Notes: generated from the sequence alone by a model not told the origin. Positions 8,410 through 17,800 are shown, counted from the stretch's first letter. The stretch: 64,000 nt of DNA from Chloroflexota bacterium (GCA_016208315.1 JACQYF010000122.1:21673-85672); one strand, 5' to 3'. Made by a program: numbers and translations.

Positions 8410-8801
8410 TCGCATTTCACCCCGTCCGCCTTGCGATGATCGCGCTCGTGGGGTTGATTCTCATCAGCACGGGCGCCGGCTTTGCCGCGTCCGTCGCCGT
8501 GCCCGCCTCAAGATTGAGCGAAACAATTCGACCCGCTGGCCCCAACGACCTAAAGCCGACGGAATGCGCGGGGCTGACCCTGACGAACATTGTCATAGGT
8601 AGCGGGAACATTGACGGCACGGGCGGCAATGATCTCATCTTCGGCAGCGCCGGCGCCGATAGTATCAAGGGCCTTGGTGGGGGTGATTGCATCCTCGGCG
8701 GTGGCGGCGACGACGACATCAACGGCAACGGCGGTGGGGATATTTGCATCGGCGGACCGGGGACCGATACGATCAAGAACTGCGCGACGACGATCCCCTG
8801 A
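8406..8801 (+). CDS. Secreted RTX-like glycine/aspartate-repeat protein
   Basis: Protein of 131 residues. Its signal segment (about 8-28, LAMIALVGLILISTGAGFAAS) ends in GFAAS, the same junction as the two small secreted proteins upstream. After a linker come five or so short repeats of the form GGNDLIFG, GADSIKG, GGDDDINGNG and GPGTDTIKN, resembling calcium-binding RTX nonapeptides. Three cysteines interrupt the repeats. Its ATG overlaps the TGA of the signal peptidase fusion, so the two should be translationally coupled. A calcium-stabilised secreted or surface protein handled by that peptidase is the most economical reading. Confidence 0.72.
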   Translation: MIAFHPVRLAMIALVGLILISTGAGFAASVAVPASRLSETIRPAGPNDLKPTECAGLTLTNIVIGSGNIDGTGGNDLIFGSAGADSIKGLGGGDCILGGGGDDDINGNGGGDICIGGPGTDTIKNCATTIP

Positions 8802-8804
8802 GCC

Positions 8805-9584
8805 ATGGCAACGACGTGGCTCGAACTCGCGATTCAAGCCGCCCGGCAAGGCGAGGTCGCGCGCGCCCGCGAACTGCTGCGCGGCTACGTAAGGTATTAT
8901 CCACGCGAAGAAGTGGGCTGGCTTTGGCTGAGCCGCGCGACAGATTCACCCTCCGAAAAGCTCAAGCTGGTGCAGCGCGGCCTGGCTGCCTGTCCGCAAA
9001 ACGCGCTCCTCCGCGCCGAATACGCCAAACTCGCCGCTTCGCAATCCCACAGTACTTCGACACTCTCCAAACCGCGCTACACTCGTTCAGTCGTGGTCGC
9101 GCGCGCCAGTTGGCTGTGCCGCGCATTCGAGTGGAATCTGCTCGCGCTCTCGCTCGCGCTCGCCCTCACCGTGGTCGCGGCGACCACACCGGCCTTCTTA
9201 GGTAATCGGATTGTCACATGGGAAGGCGCGCTCGTGGTTGCCCACGTCACCGCCGCGGCAGACCTCCAAGTCGGCGACGAGATCATTCTCGACGTGCCTT
9301 CAGAATTGGAAACCCCTCACGTGCGGCAAATTGCTGGAATCGAGTACAGCCAGGGCCTCGAATACGTGCGCCTGACAAATGACGAACGCATCGTCGCGCC
9401 GCGGCAGGTCTGGCGAGTCAAGTTCAGTTTTCCTTTTCTCGGACATGCCACCCGCTACGCAGCCACCCCGGTCATGGCCGGGCTATTCCTGCTCATTGCG
9501 CTGACAGCTCTGGTGACGCTCAAGCTACTCGGGCGCAAGCACAAGCAAAACGAACCCGCCAAATTTCTGCCAACTCGTGCTTGA
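8805..9584 (+). CDS. TPR-like membrane protein with a degenerate S26 signal-peptidase-like domain
   Basis: Protein of 259 residues. Residues 1-85 form TPR-like helices (AIQAARQGEVARARELLRGY, VGWLWLSRATD). A membrane helix (about 111-128) precedes a domain whose order of motifs follows SipW-type peptidases: LQVGDEIILD, TPHVRQIAGIEY, VRLTNDER, then FSFPFLGHATRYAATPVMAG and a final helix. The catalytic Ser motif is missing: WEGALVVAHV stands where G-S-M-x-P is expected. It starts three bases after the RTX-like gene. I infer a non-cleaving relative, perhaps a substrate adaptor or an inhibitor of the active peptidase. The similarity is by eye only. Confidence 0.6.
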   Translation: MATTWLELAIQAARQGEVARARELLRGYVRYYPREEVGWLWLSRATDSPSEKLKLVQRGLAACPQNALLRAEYAKLAASQSHSTSTLSKPRYTRSVVVARASWLCRAFEWNLLALSLALALTVVAATTPAFLGNRIVTWEGALVVAHVTAAADLQVGDEIILDVPSELETPHVRQIAGIEYSQGLEYVRLTNDERIVAPRQVWRVKFSFPFLGHATRYAATPVMAGLFLLIALTALVTLKLLGRKHKQNEPAKFLPTRA

Positions 9585-9609
9585 CTTGGAACACCCGTTC
9601 GGTTATAAT
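9581..9609 (+). promoter_or_regulatory. Upstream recA promoter
   Basis: TTGACT (9581-9586), 17 bases, TATAAT (9604-9609). The -35 box overlaps the stop codon of the preceding gene. Confidence 0.75.
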
Positions 9610-9613
9610 AGGG

Positions 9614-9652
9614 GCGCATCGTTGGTTCCACACGATGCGCTCGCCGTTTTTT
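9614..9652 (+). terminator. Leader hairpin with T-run upstream of recA
   Basis: Stem GCGCATCGT/ACGATGCGC with a 9-base loop, then TCGCC and seven T residues (9646-9652). It starts right at the expected transcript start of the upstream recA promoter, so it may attenuate that transcript or protect its 5' end. Its activity as a terminator is uncertain because the T-run is five bases from the stem. Confidence 0.45.
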
Positions 9653-9707
9653 CACCGGCGGCACGTATCCAAAAATTTTGTTCGCGTCCCTTTACGCGTA
9701 CGCGTGC

Positions 9708-9736
9708 TTGTGTTTTCCAAGCACTTGTAGTAAACT
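9708..9736 (+). promoter_or_regulatory. Proximal recA promoter candidate
   Basis: TTGTGT (9708-9713), 17 bases, TAAACT (9731-9736), giving a leader of about 40 bases. I see no LexA box of the known Gram-positive or proteobacterial types around it. Confidence 0.5.
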
Positions 9737-9781
9737 GTACGCAAGATGCTGCAAGGGGCGCGTCACGAGAGGAGCATTGAC

Positions 9782-10858
<1,077 letters not shown>

Positions 10859-10871
10859 CGATACATCTCAA

Positions 10872-10898
10872 GATGCGCTCGCCTGAGGCGGGCGCATC
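10872..10898 (+). terminator. Hairpin after recA
   Basis: Stem GATGCGC-t-CGCC/GGCG-g-GCGCATC with a TGA loop, 14 bases after the recA stop. The following CTCATAATAG has no real T-run, so termination may be weak. Confidence 0.6.
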
Positions 10899-11335
10899 CT
10901 CATAATAGCGCAGCACGCACAAAAGTTCTGTTTGGGTGATGGTCGGGCGGCGACGTATCGCCGCCCGACCATCACCCGCAACCACGCAACCGTTTGAACA
11001 CTCACCGAAGCACTTCCGGGGTCGTCCCCGTTTCGGCGGGCGATCTCCGATTCCGAACACGCGACGATGGATTTGAATGCGGGTAGGTTCGTTACTAGTC
11101 AACATACGTCAGGCGCCAACCGCCTGACAGGCACAAATCGCCGACGAAAGTTTTCATTTTTTCGCAAGCGGGCCTTGTTGCTAACTCCGCTCGATTGGTC
11201 CATTCCATTTTGACTCGCGCGTTTGCGGAGCGTCAATAGTCACGCCGACGCTGGCATTATTTCATCGGAGAAACGTATACACTCGGAAGTGTGCGGAGGG
11301 GGCACACGTGCCTCTCGGCGCGCGTTCCCGGCGGT
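10899..11335. other. Non-coding gap between recA and recX
   Basis: I see no credible gene here: the frames in this stretch are short, Arg-rich and lack ribosome binding sites. It holds a perfect hairpin (10934-10977) and, near 11270-11320, short inverted repeats (GTGTGC/GCACAC) just ahead of the recX leader terminator. No match to tmRNA, RNase P, SRP or 6S RNA signatures is visible. Confidence 0.6.
10934..10977. repeat. Perfect 20-bp inverted repeat
   Basis: Two 20-base arms (10934-10953 and 10958-10977) are exactly complementary around a CGTA loop. There is no T-run on either side, so it is not an ordinary terminator. Confidence 0.85.
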
Positions 11336-11364
11336 CGCTGTGGTTAACCACCACGGCGTTTTTT
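11336..11364 (+). terminator. Leader terminator just before recX
   Basis: Stem CGCTGTGG/CCACGGCG with a TTAACCA loop, followed by six T residues, ending 15 bases before the recX ATG. Because it precedes rather than follows a gene, attenuation of recX is likely. Confidence 0.65.
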
Positions 11365-11379
11365 GTTTGTAGGGGCAAC

Positions 11380-12003
11380 ATGTCCGGTCAGATTACGGCC
11401 ATCGAGCCGCAAGCGCGGCACGCCAACCGGTATAATCTGTATATTGACAACCGCTTTACGGTGGGCCTTTCGGCCATCGTCGCGGCGAAATTGCGCGTCG
11501 GGCAAACCCTCGGCGAAGCGGAATTAGCCGAGCTTGAAAAGCAAGAGGGGTTGGAGGACGCGCACGAAAAGGCGCTGCGCTTTTTAGAGCCGCGCCCACG
11601 CAGCACGGCCGAAGTCAAGCAGCACCTGCGCAAGAAAAAAGTCGCGCCCGAATTGATCGAACCGGTCTTGGCGCGCTTGACGGACGCGGGACTACTCGAC
11701 GATGCCGCGTTTGCGAAATTTTGGGTCGAGAATCGAGAACAATTCCGCCCGCGCGCCGGACGCGCTCTCCGCTTTGAGCTACGGCGCAAGGGGCTGAACG
11801 ACACGGCCATTGCCGAGGCGCTGGAAACGGTGGATGAGAGCGAGAGCGCGTATCGCGCGGGACTGGCGCGCGCCCAACGCTGGAGCGCCCTCGAGCGCCG
11901 CGAGTTTCGCGACAAGATCTGCGCGTTTCTCGTCCGGCGCGGCTTTTCCTACGAGGTCGCCAAACAGGCGGCAGAACGGCTGTGGGCGGAAGTGCGAAGT
12001 TAA
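11380..12003 (+). CDS. recX: RecX regulatory protein
   Basis: RecX binds RecA filaments and limits recombinase activity. This 207-residue protein has the family's helical repeats: EKALRFLEPRPRSTAEVKQHL, LTDAGLLDDAAFAKFWVENR and GRALRFELRRKGL, and a C-terminal repeat ending RGFSYEVAKQAAERLW. The start at 11380 is chosen because it follows an AGGGG site and matches the start of the first domain. The longer frame runs through the leader terminator. It follows recA at a distance, with a leader hairpin between them, so its expression is probably independent and attenuated. Confidence 0.92.
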   Translation: MSGQITAIEPQARHANRYNLYIDNRFTVGLSAIVAAKLRVGQTLGEAELAELEKQEGLEDAHEKALRFLEPRPRSTAEVKQHLRKKKVAPELIEPVLARLTDAGLLDDAAFAKFWVENREQFRPRAGRALRFELRRKGLNDTAIAEALETVDESESAYRAGLARAQRWSALERREFRDKICAFLVRRGFSYEVAKQAAERLWAEVRS

Positions 12004-12085
12004 AAGTGCCTAAAGTTCGAAGCGGAGTCGGACGAACTGCGTCCGCTTACTTTAGACACTTCCGACTTTAAACTTGACACTTGGT
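12000..12085. repeat. Palindromic array (family H) between recX and rny
   Basis: Units such as AAGTGcCTAAAGT and ACTTTAGacACTT face each other around AAGCGGA/TCCGCTT, forming a long imperfect hairpin that begins at the recX stop codon. Confidence 0.6.
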
Positions 12086-12107
12086 TTTTTCTGGAGGCAC
12101 ACTAACA

Positions 12108-13646
12108 ATGGATCTAGTTCAGGTTATCCTATTTTTGATTGTGGCCCTCGTAGTCGGCGGGATCGGCTTTGCGGCCGGCTACGTGATGCAGCAAAATTTC
12201 GCCAGCGCGCAGCTCAAGGCGCGTCAGGTTCAAGTCGAGGCCAAGAATGCGGAAGCCGAGGCGCGGGCCAAAGACATCATCCTGAAAGCCAAGGACGAGG
12301 CGATCAAAGTCCGGGATGAAGCCGAAAACGAGAACAAGAAGAAACGGGTAGACTTGCAGCGTGAGGACGAGCGGCTGCGGCATCGCCGGGAGAGCATTGA
12401 CCGGCGGCAGGAGATGTTGGAACAGCGCGAGAAAAAGTTCGACAAAAAGGAAAAAGACCTCGACCGGATTCGGGAATCGCTCGAGTCGGCGTCGGCCAAA
12501 CAATTGGCCGAGTTGCAGCGCATCTCCGGTCTGAGCACGGAGGACGCCAAAGCTATCCTGCTCCAACAAGTCGAAAAGGAAACCCGGCAGGATTCGGCCC
12601 GCCTGATCCGCGAGATCGAGCAGCAGGCCCGTGAGGAAGGCGAACGCCGCGCGCGCGAAATCATTACTACGGCCATCGAGCGCGTTTCGTCCGATCAGGT
12701 GGCCGAGACGACCGTCGCGCTGGTCCCGCTGCCGAATGACGAGATGAAGGGGCGCATTATCGGGCGCCAGGGCCGCAATATCCGCGCTATCGAGATCGCC
12801 ACCGGCGTAGATTTGGTCGTGGACGATACGCCGGAAGCGGTGATCCTCTCCTCCCACAATCCGGTGCGACGCGAAGTCGCGCGCCTGGCGCTGAATAAGC
12901 TTATCACCGACGGCCGCATCCATCCCGGCCGCATCGAAAAGATCGTCGAAAAAGCCGAGGAGGAGGTGAACGCGGCGATTCTCGAGGCCGGCGAGCAGGC
13001 CGCCTTGGAAGTCGGCATAACCGGATTGCACCCGGAAATTATCAAGCTGCTGGGGCAACTCAAATATCGCACCTCCTACGGGCAGAACGTCCTCGCGCAC
13101 GTCGTCGAAACCGCCCATCTGGCCGGCATCATCGCCTCCGAACTCAAGGCCGATGTGTATGTCGCCAAAGCAGGGGCCTTGCTGCACGACATCGGCAAGG
13201 CGGTGACGCACGAAGTCGGCGGCGCGCACGCACTGATCGGCGCGGACTATGCTCGCAAATACGGCGTGCCGGAAGCGGTCGCCAACATCATCGCCTCGCA
13301 CCACGGGGAGGAAGAGGGCCATTCGCTCGAAGCCGTGTTGGTCGTCGCCGCAGACGCTATCAGCGGCGCGCGGCCCGGAGCGCGGCGGGAATCGTTAGAA
13401 CAGTATTTGAAACGCGTCGAAGCCCTGGAAACGATGGCCAACGCCTTTACGGGCGTCCAGCAGTCGTACGCCATCCAAGCCGGCCGCGAAATCCGTATTA
13501 TTGTCAAACCGGAGGAGATAGACGACCTCGGCGCGATCAACCTCTGCAAGCAGATCGCCCGTAAAGTGGAAGACAATCTCGAGTATCCGGGGCAGATCAA
13601 GGTCACGGTCATCCGCGAAACCCGCTCCATCGAGTACGCCAAGTAG
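12108..13646 (+). CDS. rny: Ribonuclease Y
   Basis: Membrane-anchored endoribonuclease that initiates mRNA decay, 512 residues. The N-terminal helix (2-24) is followed by a long charged coiled coil (about 30-195). A KH RNA-binding domain comes next (about 205-270, [17 protein letters not shown]), then an HD domain (about 325-425, [10 protein letters not shown] and ASHHGEEEG) and a conserved C-terminus ending ETRSIEYAK. The ATG at 12108 follows CTGGAGG and begins the membrane anchor. Length and domain order are standard. Confidence 0.97.
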   Translation: MDLVQVILFLIVALVVGGIGFAAGYVMQQNFASAQLKARQVQVEAKNAEAEARAKDIILKAKDEAIKVRDEAENENKKKRVDLQREDERLRHRRESIDRRQEMLEQREKKFDKKEKDLDRIRESLESASAKQLAELQRISGLSTEDAKAILLQQVEKETRQDSARLIREIEQQAREEGERRAREIITTAIERVSSDQVAETTVALVPLPNDEMKGRIIGRQGRNIRAIEIATGVDLVVDDTPEAVILSSHNPVRREVARLALNKLITDGRIHPGRIEKIVEKAEEEVNAAILEAGEQAALEVGITGLHPEIIKLLGQLKYRTSYGQNVLAHVVETAHLAGIIASELKADVYVAKAGALLHDIGKAVTHEVGGAHALIGADYARKYGVPEAVANIIASHHGEEEGHSLEAVLVVAADAISGARPGARRESLEQYLKRVEALETMANAFTGVQQSYAIQAGREIRIIVKPEEIDDLGAINLCKQIARKVEDNLEYPGQIKVTVIRETRSIEYAK

Positions 13647-13652
13647 GCGCTT

Positions 13653-13680
13653 GGGGATGCCGCCCGTGAGCGGCATCCCC
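13653..13680 (+). terminator. Terminator hairpin after rny
   Basis: Perfect 11-bp stem GGGGATGCCGC/GCGGCATCCCC with a CCGTGA loop, six bases after the rny stop. The T-run is poor (CGTTCGGTTT). Confidence 0.65.
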
Positions 13681-13866
13681 CGTTCGGTTTGGCAGCCAGG
13701 GCCGATTCTCCTTGAATCAAGCGTGACAAGATATTATCTCATTCGTTGTAATACTCAGGAAATCCCAACGTTGCGCATTCGCCACATCCTAGAATCGTGC
13801 GTGGATGCGCGGTGCGCTCCGGCTCTTTGATAAGCAGCATGGAGACGCACCCAAAGGAGCGGTCCT

Positions 13867-14220
13867 ATGGTGGACACCATCAAAGTCTCTGCCAAATCAC
13901 GGTCCACCGCGGTGGCTGGCGCCATCGCCGGTGTCATCCGGGAGCACAAGCGCGCGGACGTGCAGGCGATCGGCGCGGGCGCCGTCAACCAGGCGATCAA
14001 GGCGATTGCCATCGCGCACGGATACCTGCAGCAAGACGGTCTGGATATCGTGTGCATTCCAACCTTCGTCGAAGTAGACGTCAGCGGCGAAGAGCGGACG
14101 GCGGTCAAGTTGGTCGTCGAGGTGCGCAGTGAAACGGCCCCTCTCCCCGGATCGCGCTTGGAGAGTATGACCCACCCGCGTCAGGAGGGCGAATCCACGC
14201 CGCCCGCCGAAGAGCCATAA
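13867..14220 (+). CDS. spoVS: SpoVS family protein
   Basis: Small Alba-like nucleic-acid-binding-fold protein of 117 residues. The first 86 match the SpoVS family closely (KVSAKSRSTAVAGAIAGVIR, VQAIGAGAVNQAIKAIAIA, PTFVEVDVSGEERTAVKLVV). A 30-residue Pro/Glu-rich tail is extra. SpoVS affects sporulation in Bacillus but is widespread in non-spore formers, including Chloroflexota and Deinococcota, where its job is unclear. It follows rny, a gene order often seen. AAAGGAG precedes the ATG. Confidence 0.9.
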   Translation: MVDTIKVSAKSRSTAVAGAIAGVIREHKRADVQAIGAGAVNQAIKAIAIAHGYLQQDGLDIVCIPTFVEVDVSGEERTAVKLVVEVRSETAPLPGSRLESMTHPRQEGESTPPAEEP

Positions 14221-14253
14221 TCCCACATACCCAAGATTGGAACAAAATAGAAT

Positions 14254-15123
14254 ATGTCTCGCTTCATCGAGTCGGTTGGCCCTATGCGTGGCCGGGTTGA
14301 CCTTCACACTCACACGAACGCGTCCGATGGCGAATTGGAACCCGCAGGCCTCGTTAGGTTGGCGTTGGAACGCGGCCTGTCGGTCATCGCGCTGACCGAT
14401 CACGACACGGTGGCTGGGTTAGACGCAACAATCGAGGCGGCGCGGGGTACCGGGCTGGAAGTAATTCCGGGCGTGGAACTCTCTTGCGACGTGCCGGACG
14501 CCGAAGTCCACGTGCTCGGCTATTTCATAGATTGGCACAACCGGCACTTTAACGAAATGCTCGTCAAGTTCCGCGACGGACGCTACGGTCGCGCGGAAAG
14601 AATGGTGCAAAAGTTGACGGCCCTGGGCGCGCCCATCACTTTTGAACGCGTCAAGGAGATCGCCGGGGATGCGTCGCTCGGTCGCCCGCATGTCGCGCAG
14701 GCGCTCCTCGAAGCCGGGCACGTCGCCAACGTCACCGAAGCGTTCGACAAGTACATCGGGCGCAATGGCCCGGCCTACGTCGAGCGGTTTCGAATCACGC
14801 CGGAGGATGCGGTCGAGTTGATCCTTTCGGCCGGCGGCGTCGCGTCGCTCGCGCATCCGCGCGAGGTGACCAGCTTCGTCGAGCCGATGGTGCGCGCGGG
14901 CATGCAGGGCATCGAAGTGCATTACGGCTTGTACGATGATCAGACCATCCAGGGCTTGGCGCGCCTTGCCCGGCAATACGGTCTGATCGCTACCGGCGGC
15001 AGCGACTTTCATGGCTTGAACAAGATGGGACACATGGGCGGGCTAGGCGAGACCCACGTCCCGCCCGAAGTGGTGGACGAGCTGCGGAGAAAAGCAGAAG
15101 AGATCAAGAGAGAAAGGGCGTAA
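14254..15123 (+). CDS. PHP-domain phosphoesterase (TrpH/YciV-like)
   Basis: Metal-dependent hydrolase of the PHP superfamily, 289 residues, related to the 3',5'-nucleotide bisphosphatase/5'-3' exonuclease YciV. Metal ligands are visible in VDLHTHTNASDG (about 15-26), ALTDHDT, GVELSCD, ASLAHPREV and GGSDFHGLNKMG. The conserved core begins at MRGRVDLHTHT, so a start at 14284 is possible, but the upstream ATG at 14254 leaves no gap to fill. No ribosome binding site is obvious. It is convergent with ricT and ends at a shared terminator. Confidence 0.88.
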   Translation: MSRFIESVGPMRGRVDLHTHTNASDGELEPAGLVRLALERGLSVIALTDHDTVAGLDATIEAARGTGLEVIPGVELSCDVPDAEVHVLGYFIDWHNRHFNEMLVKFRDGRYGRAERMVQKLTALGAPITFERVKEIAGDASLGRPHVAQALLEAGHVANVTEAFDKYIGRNGPAYVERFRITPEDAVELILSAGGVASLAHPREVTSFVEPMVRAGMQGIEVHYGLYDDQTIQGLARLARQYGLIATGGSDFHGLNKMGHMGGLGETHVPPEVVDELRRKAEEIKRERA

Positions 15124-15124
15124 T

Positions 15125-15155
15125 TGCAAGGGCAGGTCTGAGACCTGCCCTTGCA
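15125..15155. terminator. Bidirectional terminator between the PHP gene and ricT
   Basis: Perfect 15-bp stem (15125-15139 with 15141-15155) around a single-base loop. It lies between two convergent genes and serves both. Confidence 0.85.
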
Positions 15156-15157
15156 GT

Positions 15158-15997
15158 TTATTCCTCGTCGTTCCCATTGTCCGGCGGCGGTTTGCCGGTG
15201 CGCGCGACCTCGCTGGCTTGGATCGTCGCGCTCGTGCCATCCTCGAATTGCAACGTGACATTTTCCTTCAAAATGTTGCGCGCGACCACGCGCGCCACCC
15301 CCCGCGCGCATTGCACCGTCTCGCCGACTCGCGGCACGCGCGGCTTGGCGTCCTGGTAGGCCGCCTGTTCGAACGCGAGACAGCAGAGCGGGCGGCCGCA
15401 AACGCCGGTCGCCGCATTCGGGCCGAGCGGCATGTCTTGATCTTTCGCCATCTTGATGCTGGCTTTGGGAAAATCGTCCAGGAATTTGCCGCAGCACAAT
15501 TCGCGCCCGCACGGCGCCAACCCACCGATCAGTTTCGCGCGGTCGCGCGGCCCGATCTGCCACAATTCCACGCGCGCCGGGAACAGCGCGGCCAAATCCT
15601 TGACCAGCCCGCGAAAATCCACGCGCCCATCGGCCACGAAATAGAACGTGATGTGGCTGCCGTCGAAATTGTATTCGGCGGTCAGCAGCCGCATCGGCAG
15701 ATTGTGCTTGGCGACTTGGGCGCGGCATTGCGCCAGCGCCTCCGGCTCGTGCAGTCTTAACTGCTGCCATTGGGAGAGATCGAACGCATTGGCGCGGCGC
15801 AAAATGGGGGCGAGCGGAGTATTTCCGGGCGCGGTCTGTAATTGTTGGGGGGCGATCACGACCCGCGCGGCTTCACGGCATTTGTCGGTGTCAACGATCA
15901 CGTAATCGTTCACGTGCAGATCGTCAAATCCGGCGGCGTTGTAATAGCATATTTGAGGCAGGCGTTTCAAGCGTAAACCTGCAACCATGTGCGACAT
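15158..15997 (-). CDS. ricT: PSP1-domain protein RicT/YaaT
   Basis: Protein of 279 residues matching RicT (YaaT), part of the RicAFT complex that stimulates RNase Y-dependent RNA processing in Bacillus. The PSP1 core is clear: LTAEYNFDGSHITFYF, RVDFRGLVKDLA, then cysteines in GGLAPCGRELCCGKFL and TGVCGRPLCCLAFE, which may bind an Fe-S cluster as in RicAFT. Its ATG at 15997 is two bases after the holB stop with AGGAG upstream, so holB-ricT is an operon, as in Firmicutes. The presence of rny 2 kb away fits a shared RNA-decay role. Confidence 0.93.
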   Translation of the reverse strand: MSHMVAGLRLKRLPQICYYNAAGFDDLHVNDYVIVDTDKCREAARVVIAPQQLQTAPGNTPLAPILRRANAFDLSQWQQLRLHEPEALAQCRAQVAKHNLPMRLLTAEYNFDGSHITFYFVADGRVDFRGLVKDLAALFPARVELWQIGPRDRAKLIGGLAPCGRELCCGKFLDDFPKASIKMAKDQDMPLGPNAATGVCGRPLCCLAFEQAAYQDAKPRVPRVGETVQCARGVARVVARNILKENVTLQFEDGTSATIQASEVARTGKPPPDNGNDEE

Positions 15998-15999
15998 TG

Positions 16000-17070
16000 C
16001 TAAACTCCTATGTGGGTAGCCAACGGCAACTTGAGGAACAGGACTTGTAGCGCCAGACGCGCGTTGACGTTTTGCGTTAGATACTGCGCCGTTGCCTGGA
16101 TATTCTGAAGCGCGGCCTGAATCTGTTCGAGCGAGTAGCGAGCCGCTTGTTCGCGCAGCAAATCTTGACGGTCTACGTTCGCGATGCGCTGCGCGTCGCC
16201 GTTGTGGGTCAAAAGGACATCGCGCCACCAACCCAGCCATTCTTCCAAAAGCTCCGGCAACTTGTCTGAATCTTTGGCGAGGTCGCCCGCGCGCGACAGC
16301 CGTTCGGCGCGACCTTCTCGCAAGACCGCCGCGAGCGCATCGAGCCGCGCCCCCCGCGCGTCGAGGAGCGCGTGATTGGCGCTCGCCCGCACGGCCCAAC
16401 CCAGTCGCCCGCCCGACAAGCGCGCCAGCAAGAGCGCCGTTTGCGGCTCGACCCTCCAACGCTCGACCAACGCCTGCTCAACCTGGGCGATGGGCAAGGG
16501 GCGGAGCGCGAGCACTTGGCAGCGGGACGCAATCGTCGGCAAAAGCACGCTCGCGTCACGCGCGGTCAGGATCAATCGCGCATGGGCGGGCGGCTCTTCG
16601 AGAGTTTTCAGAAACGCGTTCGCCGCTTCCTCATTCGCCTCTTCGAAACGGCGGAGGATCATGATCTTCCAACGCGCCTGAAAGGGCGCGCGGGAAAGGT
16701 CGTGCTGGACGAGGCGGATTTGGTCTATTTTTAAAATGCGCCGCTCGCGGTCGTTGCTCCGCGGCGGGGGAGGTGGCGCTTTTTCGTCAAACTTGAAACC
16801 GACGGGAACCCCTTCGATGATCTGCACATCGGGATGTCTGTTGCGGGCGATTTTCCGGCATGCATCGCATTCACCGCACGGCGGACGCGCCCCCGCGCAT
16901 TCCAGCGCCTGTGCGAGCGCGCGGGCGAGGGTCGTCTTGCCAATCGCGTGCGGACCCGTCAACAGGTACGCGTGCGCCACGCGGTCCGCGGCCAGACTGT
17001 GCGCGAGGCCCCGTACCGCCCATTCGTGTCCAACCACCCGCCAATTTGCCAACTCGTCCACCCGCGCCAC
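16000..17070 (-). CDS. holB: DNA polymerase III delta-prime subunit
   Basis: Clamp-loader subunit of 356 residues. Walker A is GPHAIGKTT (about 39-47), and the zinc-binding cysteines lie in CAGARPPCGECDACRK. The RFC-box helices and sensor region (NAFLKTLEEPP, LTARDASVLLPTIASRCQ) are intact. It opens a two-gene operon with ricT. A proline/arginine-coded loop (KAPPPPPRSNDRER) lies where other HolB proteins have a short turn. Confidence 0.93.
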   Translation of the reverse strand: MARVDELANWRVVGHEWAVRGLAHSLAADRVAHAYLLTGPHAIGKTTLARALAQALECAGARPPCGECDACRKIARNRHPDVQIIEGVPVGFKFDEKAPPPPPRSNDRERRILKIDQIRLVQHDLSRAPFQARWKIMILRRFEEANEEAANAFLKTLEEPPAHARLILTARDASVLLPTIASRCQVLALRPLPIAQVEQALVERWRVEPQTALLLARLSGGRLGWAVRASANHALLDARGARLDALAAVLREGRAERLSRAGDLAKDSDKLPELLEEWLGWWRDVLLTHNGDAQRIANVDRQDLLREQAARYSLEQIQAALQNIQATAQYLTQNVNARLALQVLFLKLPLATHIGV

Positions 17071-17081
17071 CTTCTACGTCA

Positions 17082-17109
17082 ATTATATCCCGATTGCGTC
17101 TTTCGACAA
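17082..17109 (-). promoter_or_regulatory. Promoter of holB-ricT
   Basis: On the minus strand TTGTCG (17104-17109), 16 bases, TATAAT (17082-17087), with the holB ATG at 17070. Confidence 0.65.
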
Positions 17110-17113
17110 AAAC

Positions 17114-17211
17114 TGAGGGGGAGAGGGGGAGAAGCGAGTATGGGAGTGTGGGTGTATAGGAGTGGTTGTCTCTCCCGCTCTCCCGCTCTCCCCTATCTCC
17201 CCGCCTCCCCC
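17114..17211. repeat. G-rich/C-rich palindromic element (family A)
   Basis: G-rich arm (gagggggagagggggag, about 17114-17132) and C-rich arm (ctctcccgctctcccgctctcc, about 17169-17211) flank a GTGTGGGTGTATAGG centre. The C-rich arm encodes the last residues and the stop codon of the Nudix gene. Confidence 0.7.
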
Positions 17212-17717
17212 GCTCGCGTCACTTTCCATCGGGTCAGGGCCTCACGGTGCGTGTTGAATGCAAGCTCTGCGAACGGAATCTCGTCGAGCGCGAAGAATCT
17301 CGCCTCCAAGCTATCGCTGCCGGCGCGCGGCTCACCCTTGACGACGCGCGCGGTGTAGAGGACCAGCACGCCCGCAGTACGTTTTGCCTCGTGATAGTAC
17401 GACCACACGCCCCACAAATCGCCAAGTTCCACGACTAGCCCGGTCTCTTCCAGACACTCGCGCAGGGCCGCTTGTTGAACCGTCTCGTCAATCTCCATAA
17501 ACCCGGCCGGCAAACCCCACAACCCGCGCCCCGGATTCTCGCCGCGCAGGACCAAGACGATTTTCCCGTCGGCGCGTTCGGCGATCACGCCCACGGCAAT
17601 CGGCGGATTCAAATAAACAATATAGCCGCATTCAGGGCAGGTGGGCCGGATGCGACCGTCGGGGGCCTCGCGCGCTTGGACGGCGTGCCCGCACTGCGGG
17701 CAGAATTTCGGTTCCAT
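17193..17717 (-). CDS. Zinc-ribbon Nudix hydrolase
   Basis: Protein of 174 residues. An N-terminal zinc ribbon (CPQCGHAV and CPECGY, residues 6-9 and about 28-31) precedes a Nudix domain with an intact box: G-x5-E-x7-REx2EE, seen as GFMEIDETVQQAALRECLEE. This architecture resembles ADP-ribose/NADH pyrophosphatase-type Nudix proteins; the substrate is unknown. I place the start at the ATG at 17717, which has GAGG upstream and lies downstream of the promoter at 17737-17765; earlier starts overlap the -10 box. The last residues and stop fall inside a family A repeat. Confidence 0.86.
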   Translation of the reverse strand: MEPKFCPQCGHAVQAREAPDGRIRPTCPECGYIVYLNPPIAVGVIAERADGKIVLVLRGENPGRGLWGLPAGFMEIDETVQQAALRECLEETGLVVELGDLWGVWSYYHEAKRTAGVLVLYTARVVKGEPRAGSDSLEARFFALDEIPFAELAFNTHREALTRWKVTRAGEAGR

Positions 17718-17736
17718 ATGTACCTCGTTTTCATCC

Positions 17737-17765
17737 ATTCTAGCCGCAACCGTGCGCTTTGGCAA
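17737..17765 (-). promoter_or_regulatory. Promoter of the Nudix gene
   Basis: On the minus strand TTGCCA (17760-17765), 17 bases, TAGAAT (17737-17742). It lies back to back with the promoter of the divergent reductase gene. Confidence 0.7.
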
Positions 17766-17771
17766 ATTGTT

Positions 17772-17800
17772 TTGCGAAACGTGGCAAGTTAAGGTATAAT
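17772..17800 (+). promoter_or_regulatory. Promoter of the GDP-sugar genes
   Basis: TTGCGA (17772-17777), 17 bases, TATAAT (17795-17800). An ATG overlaps the -10 box and therefore cannot be the start of the gene. Confidence 0.72.

Noticed and set aside
15998-16459. N-terminal extension of ricT by 154 codons
   Set aside because: This stretch is antisense-frame noise within holB; the ATG at 15997 has AGGAG and matches the RicT start.
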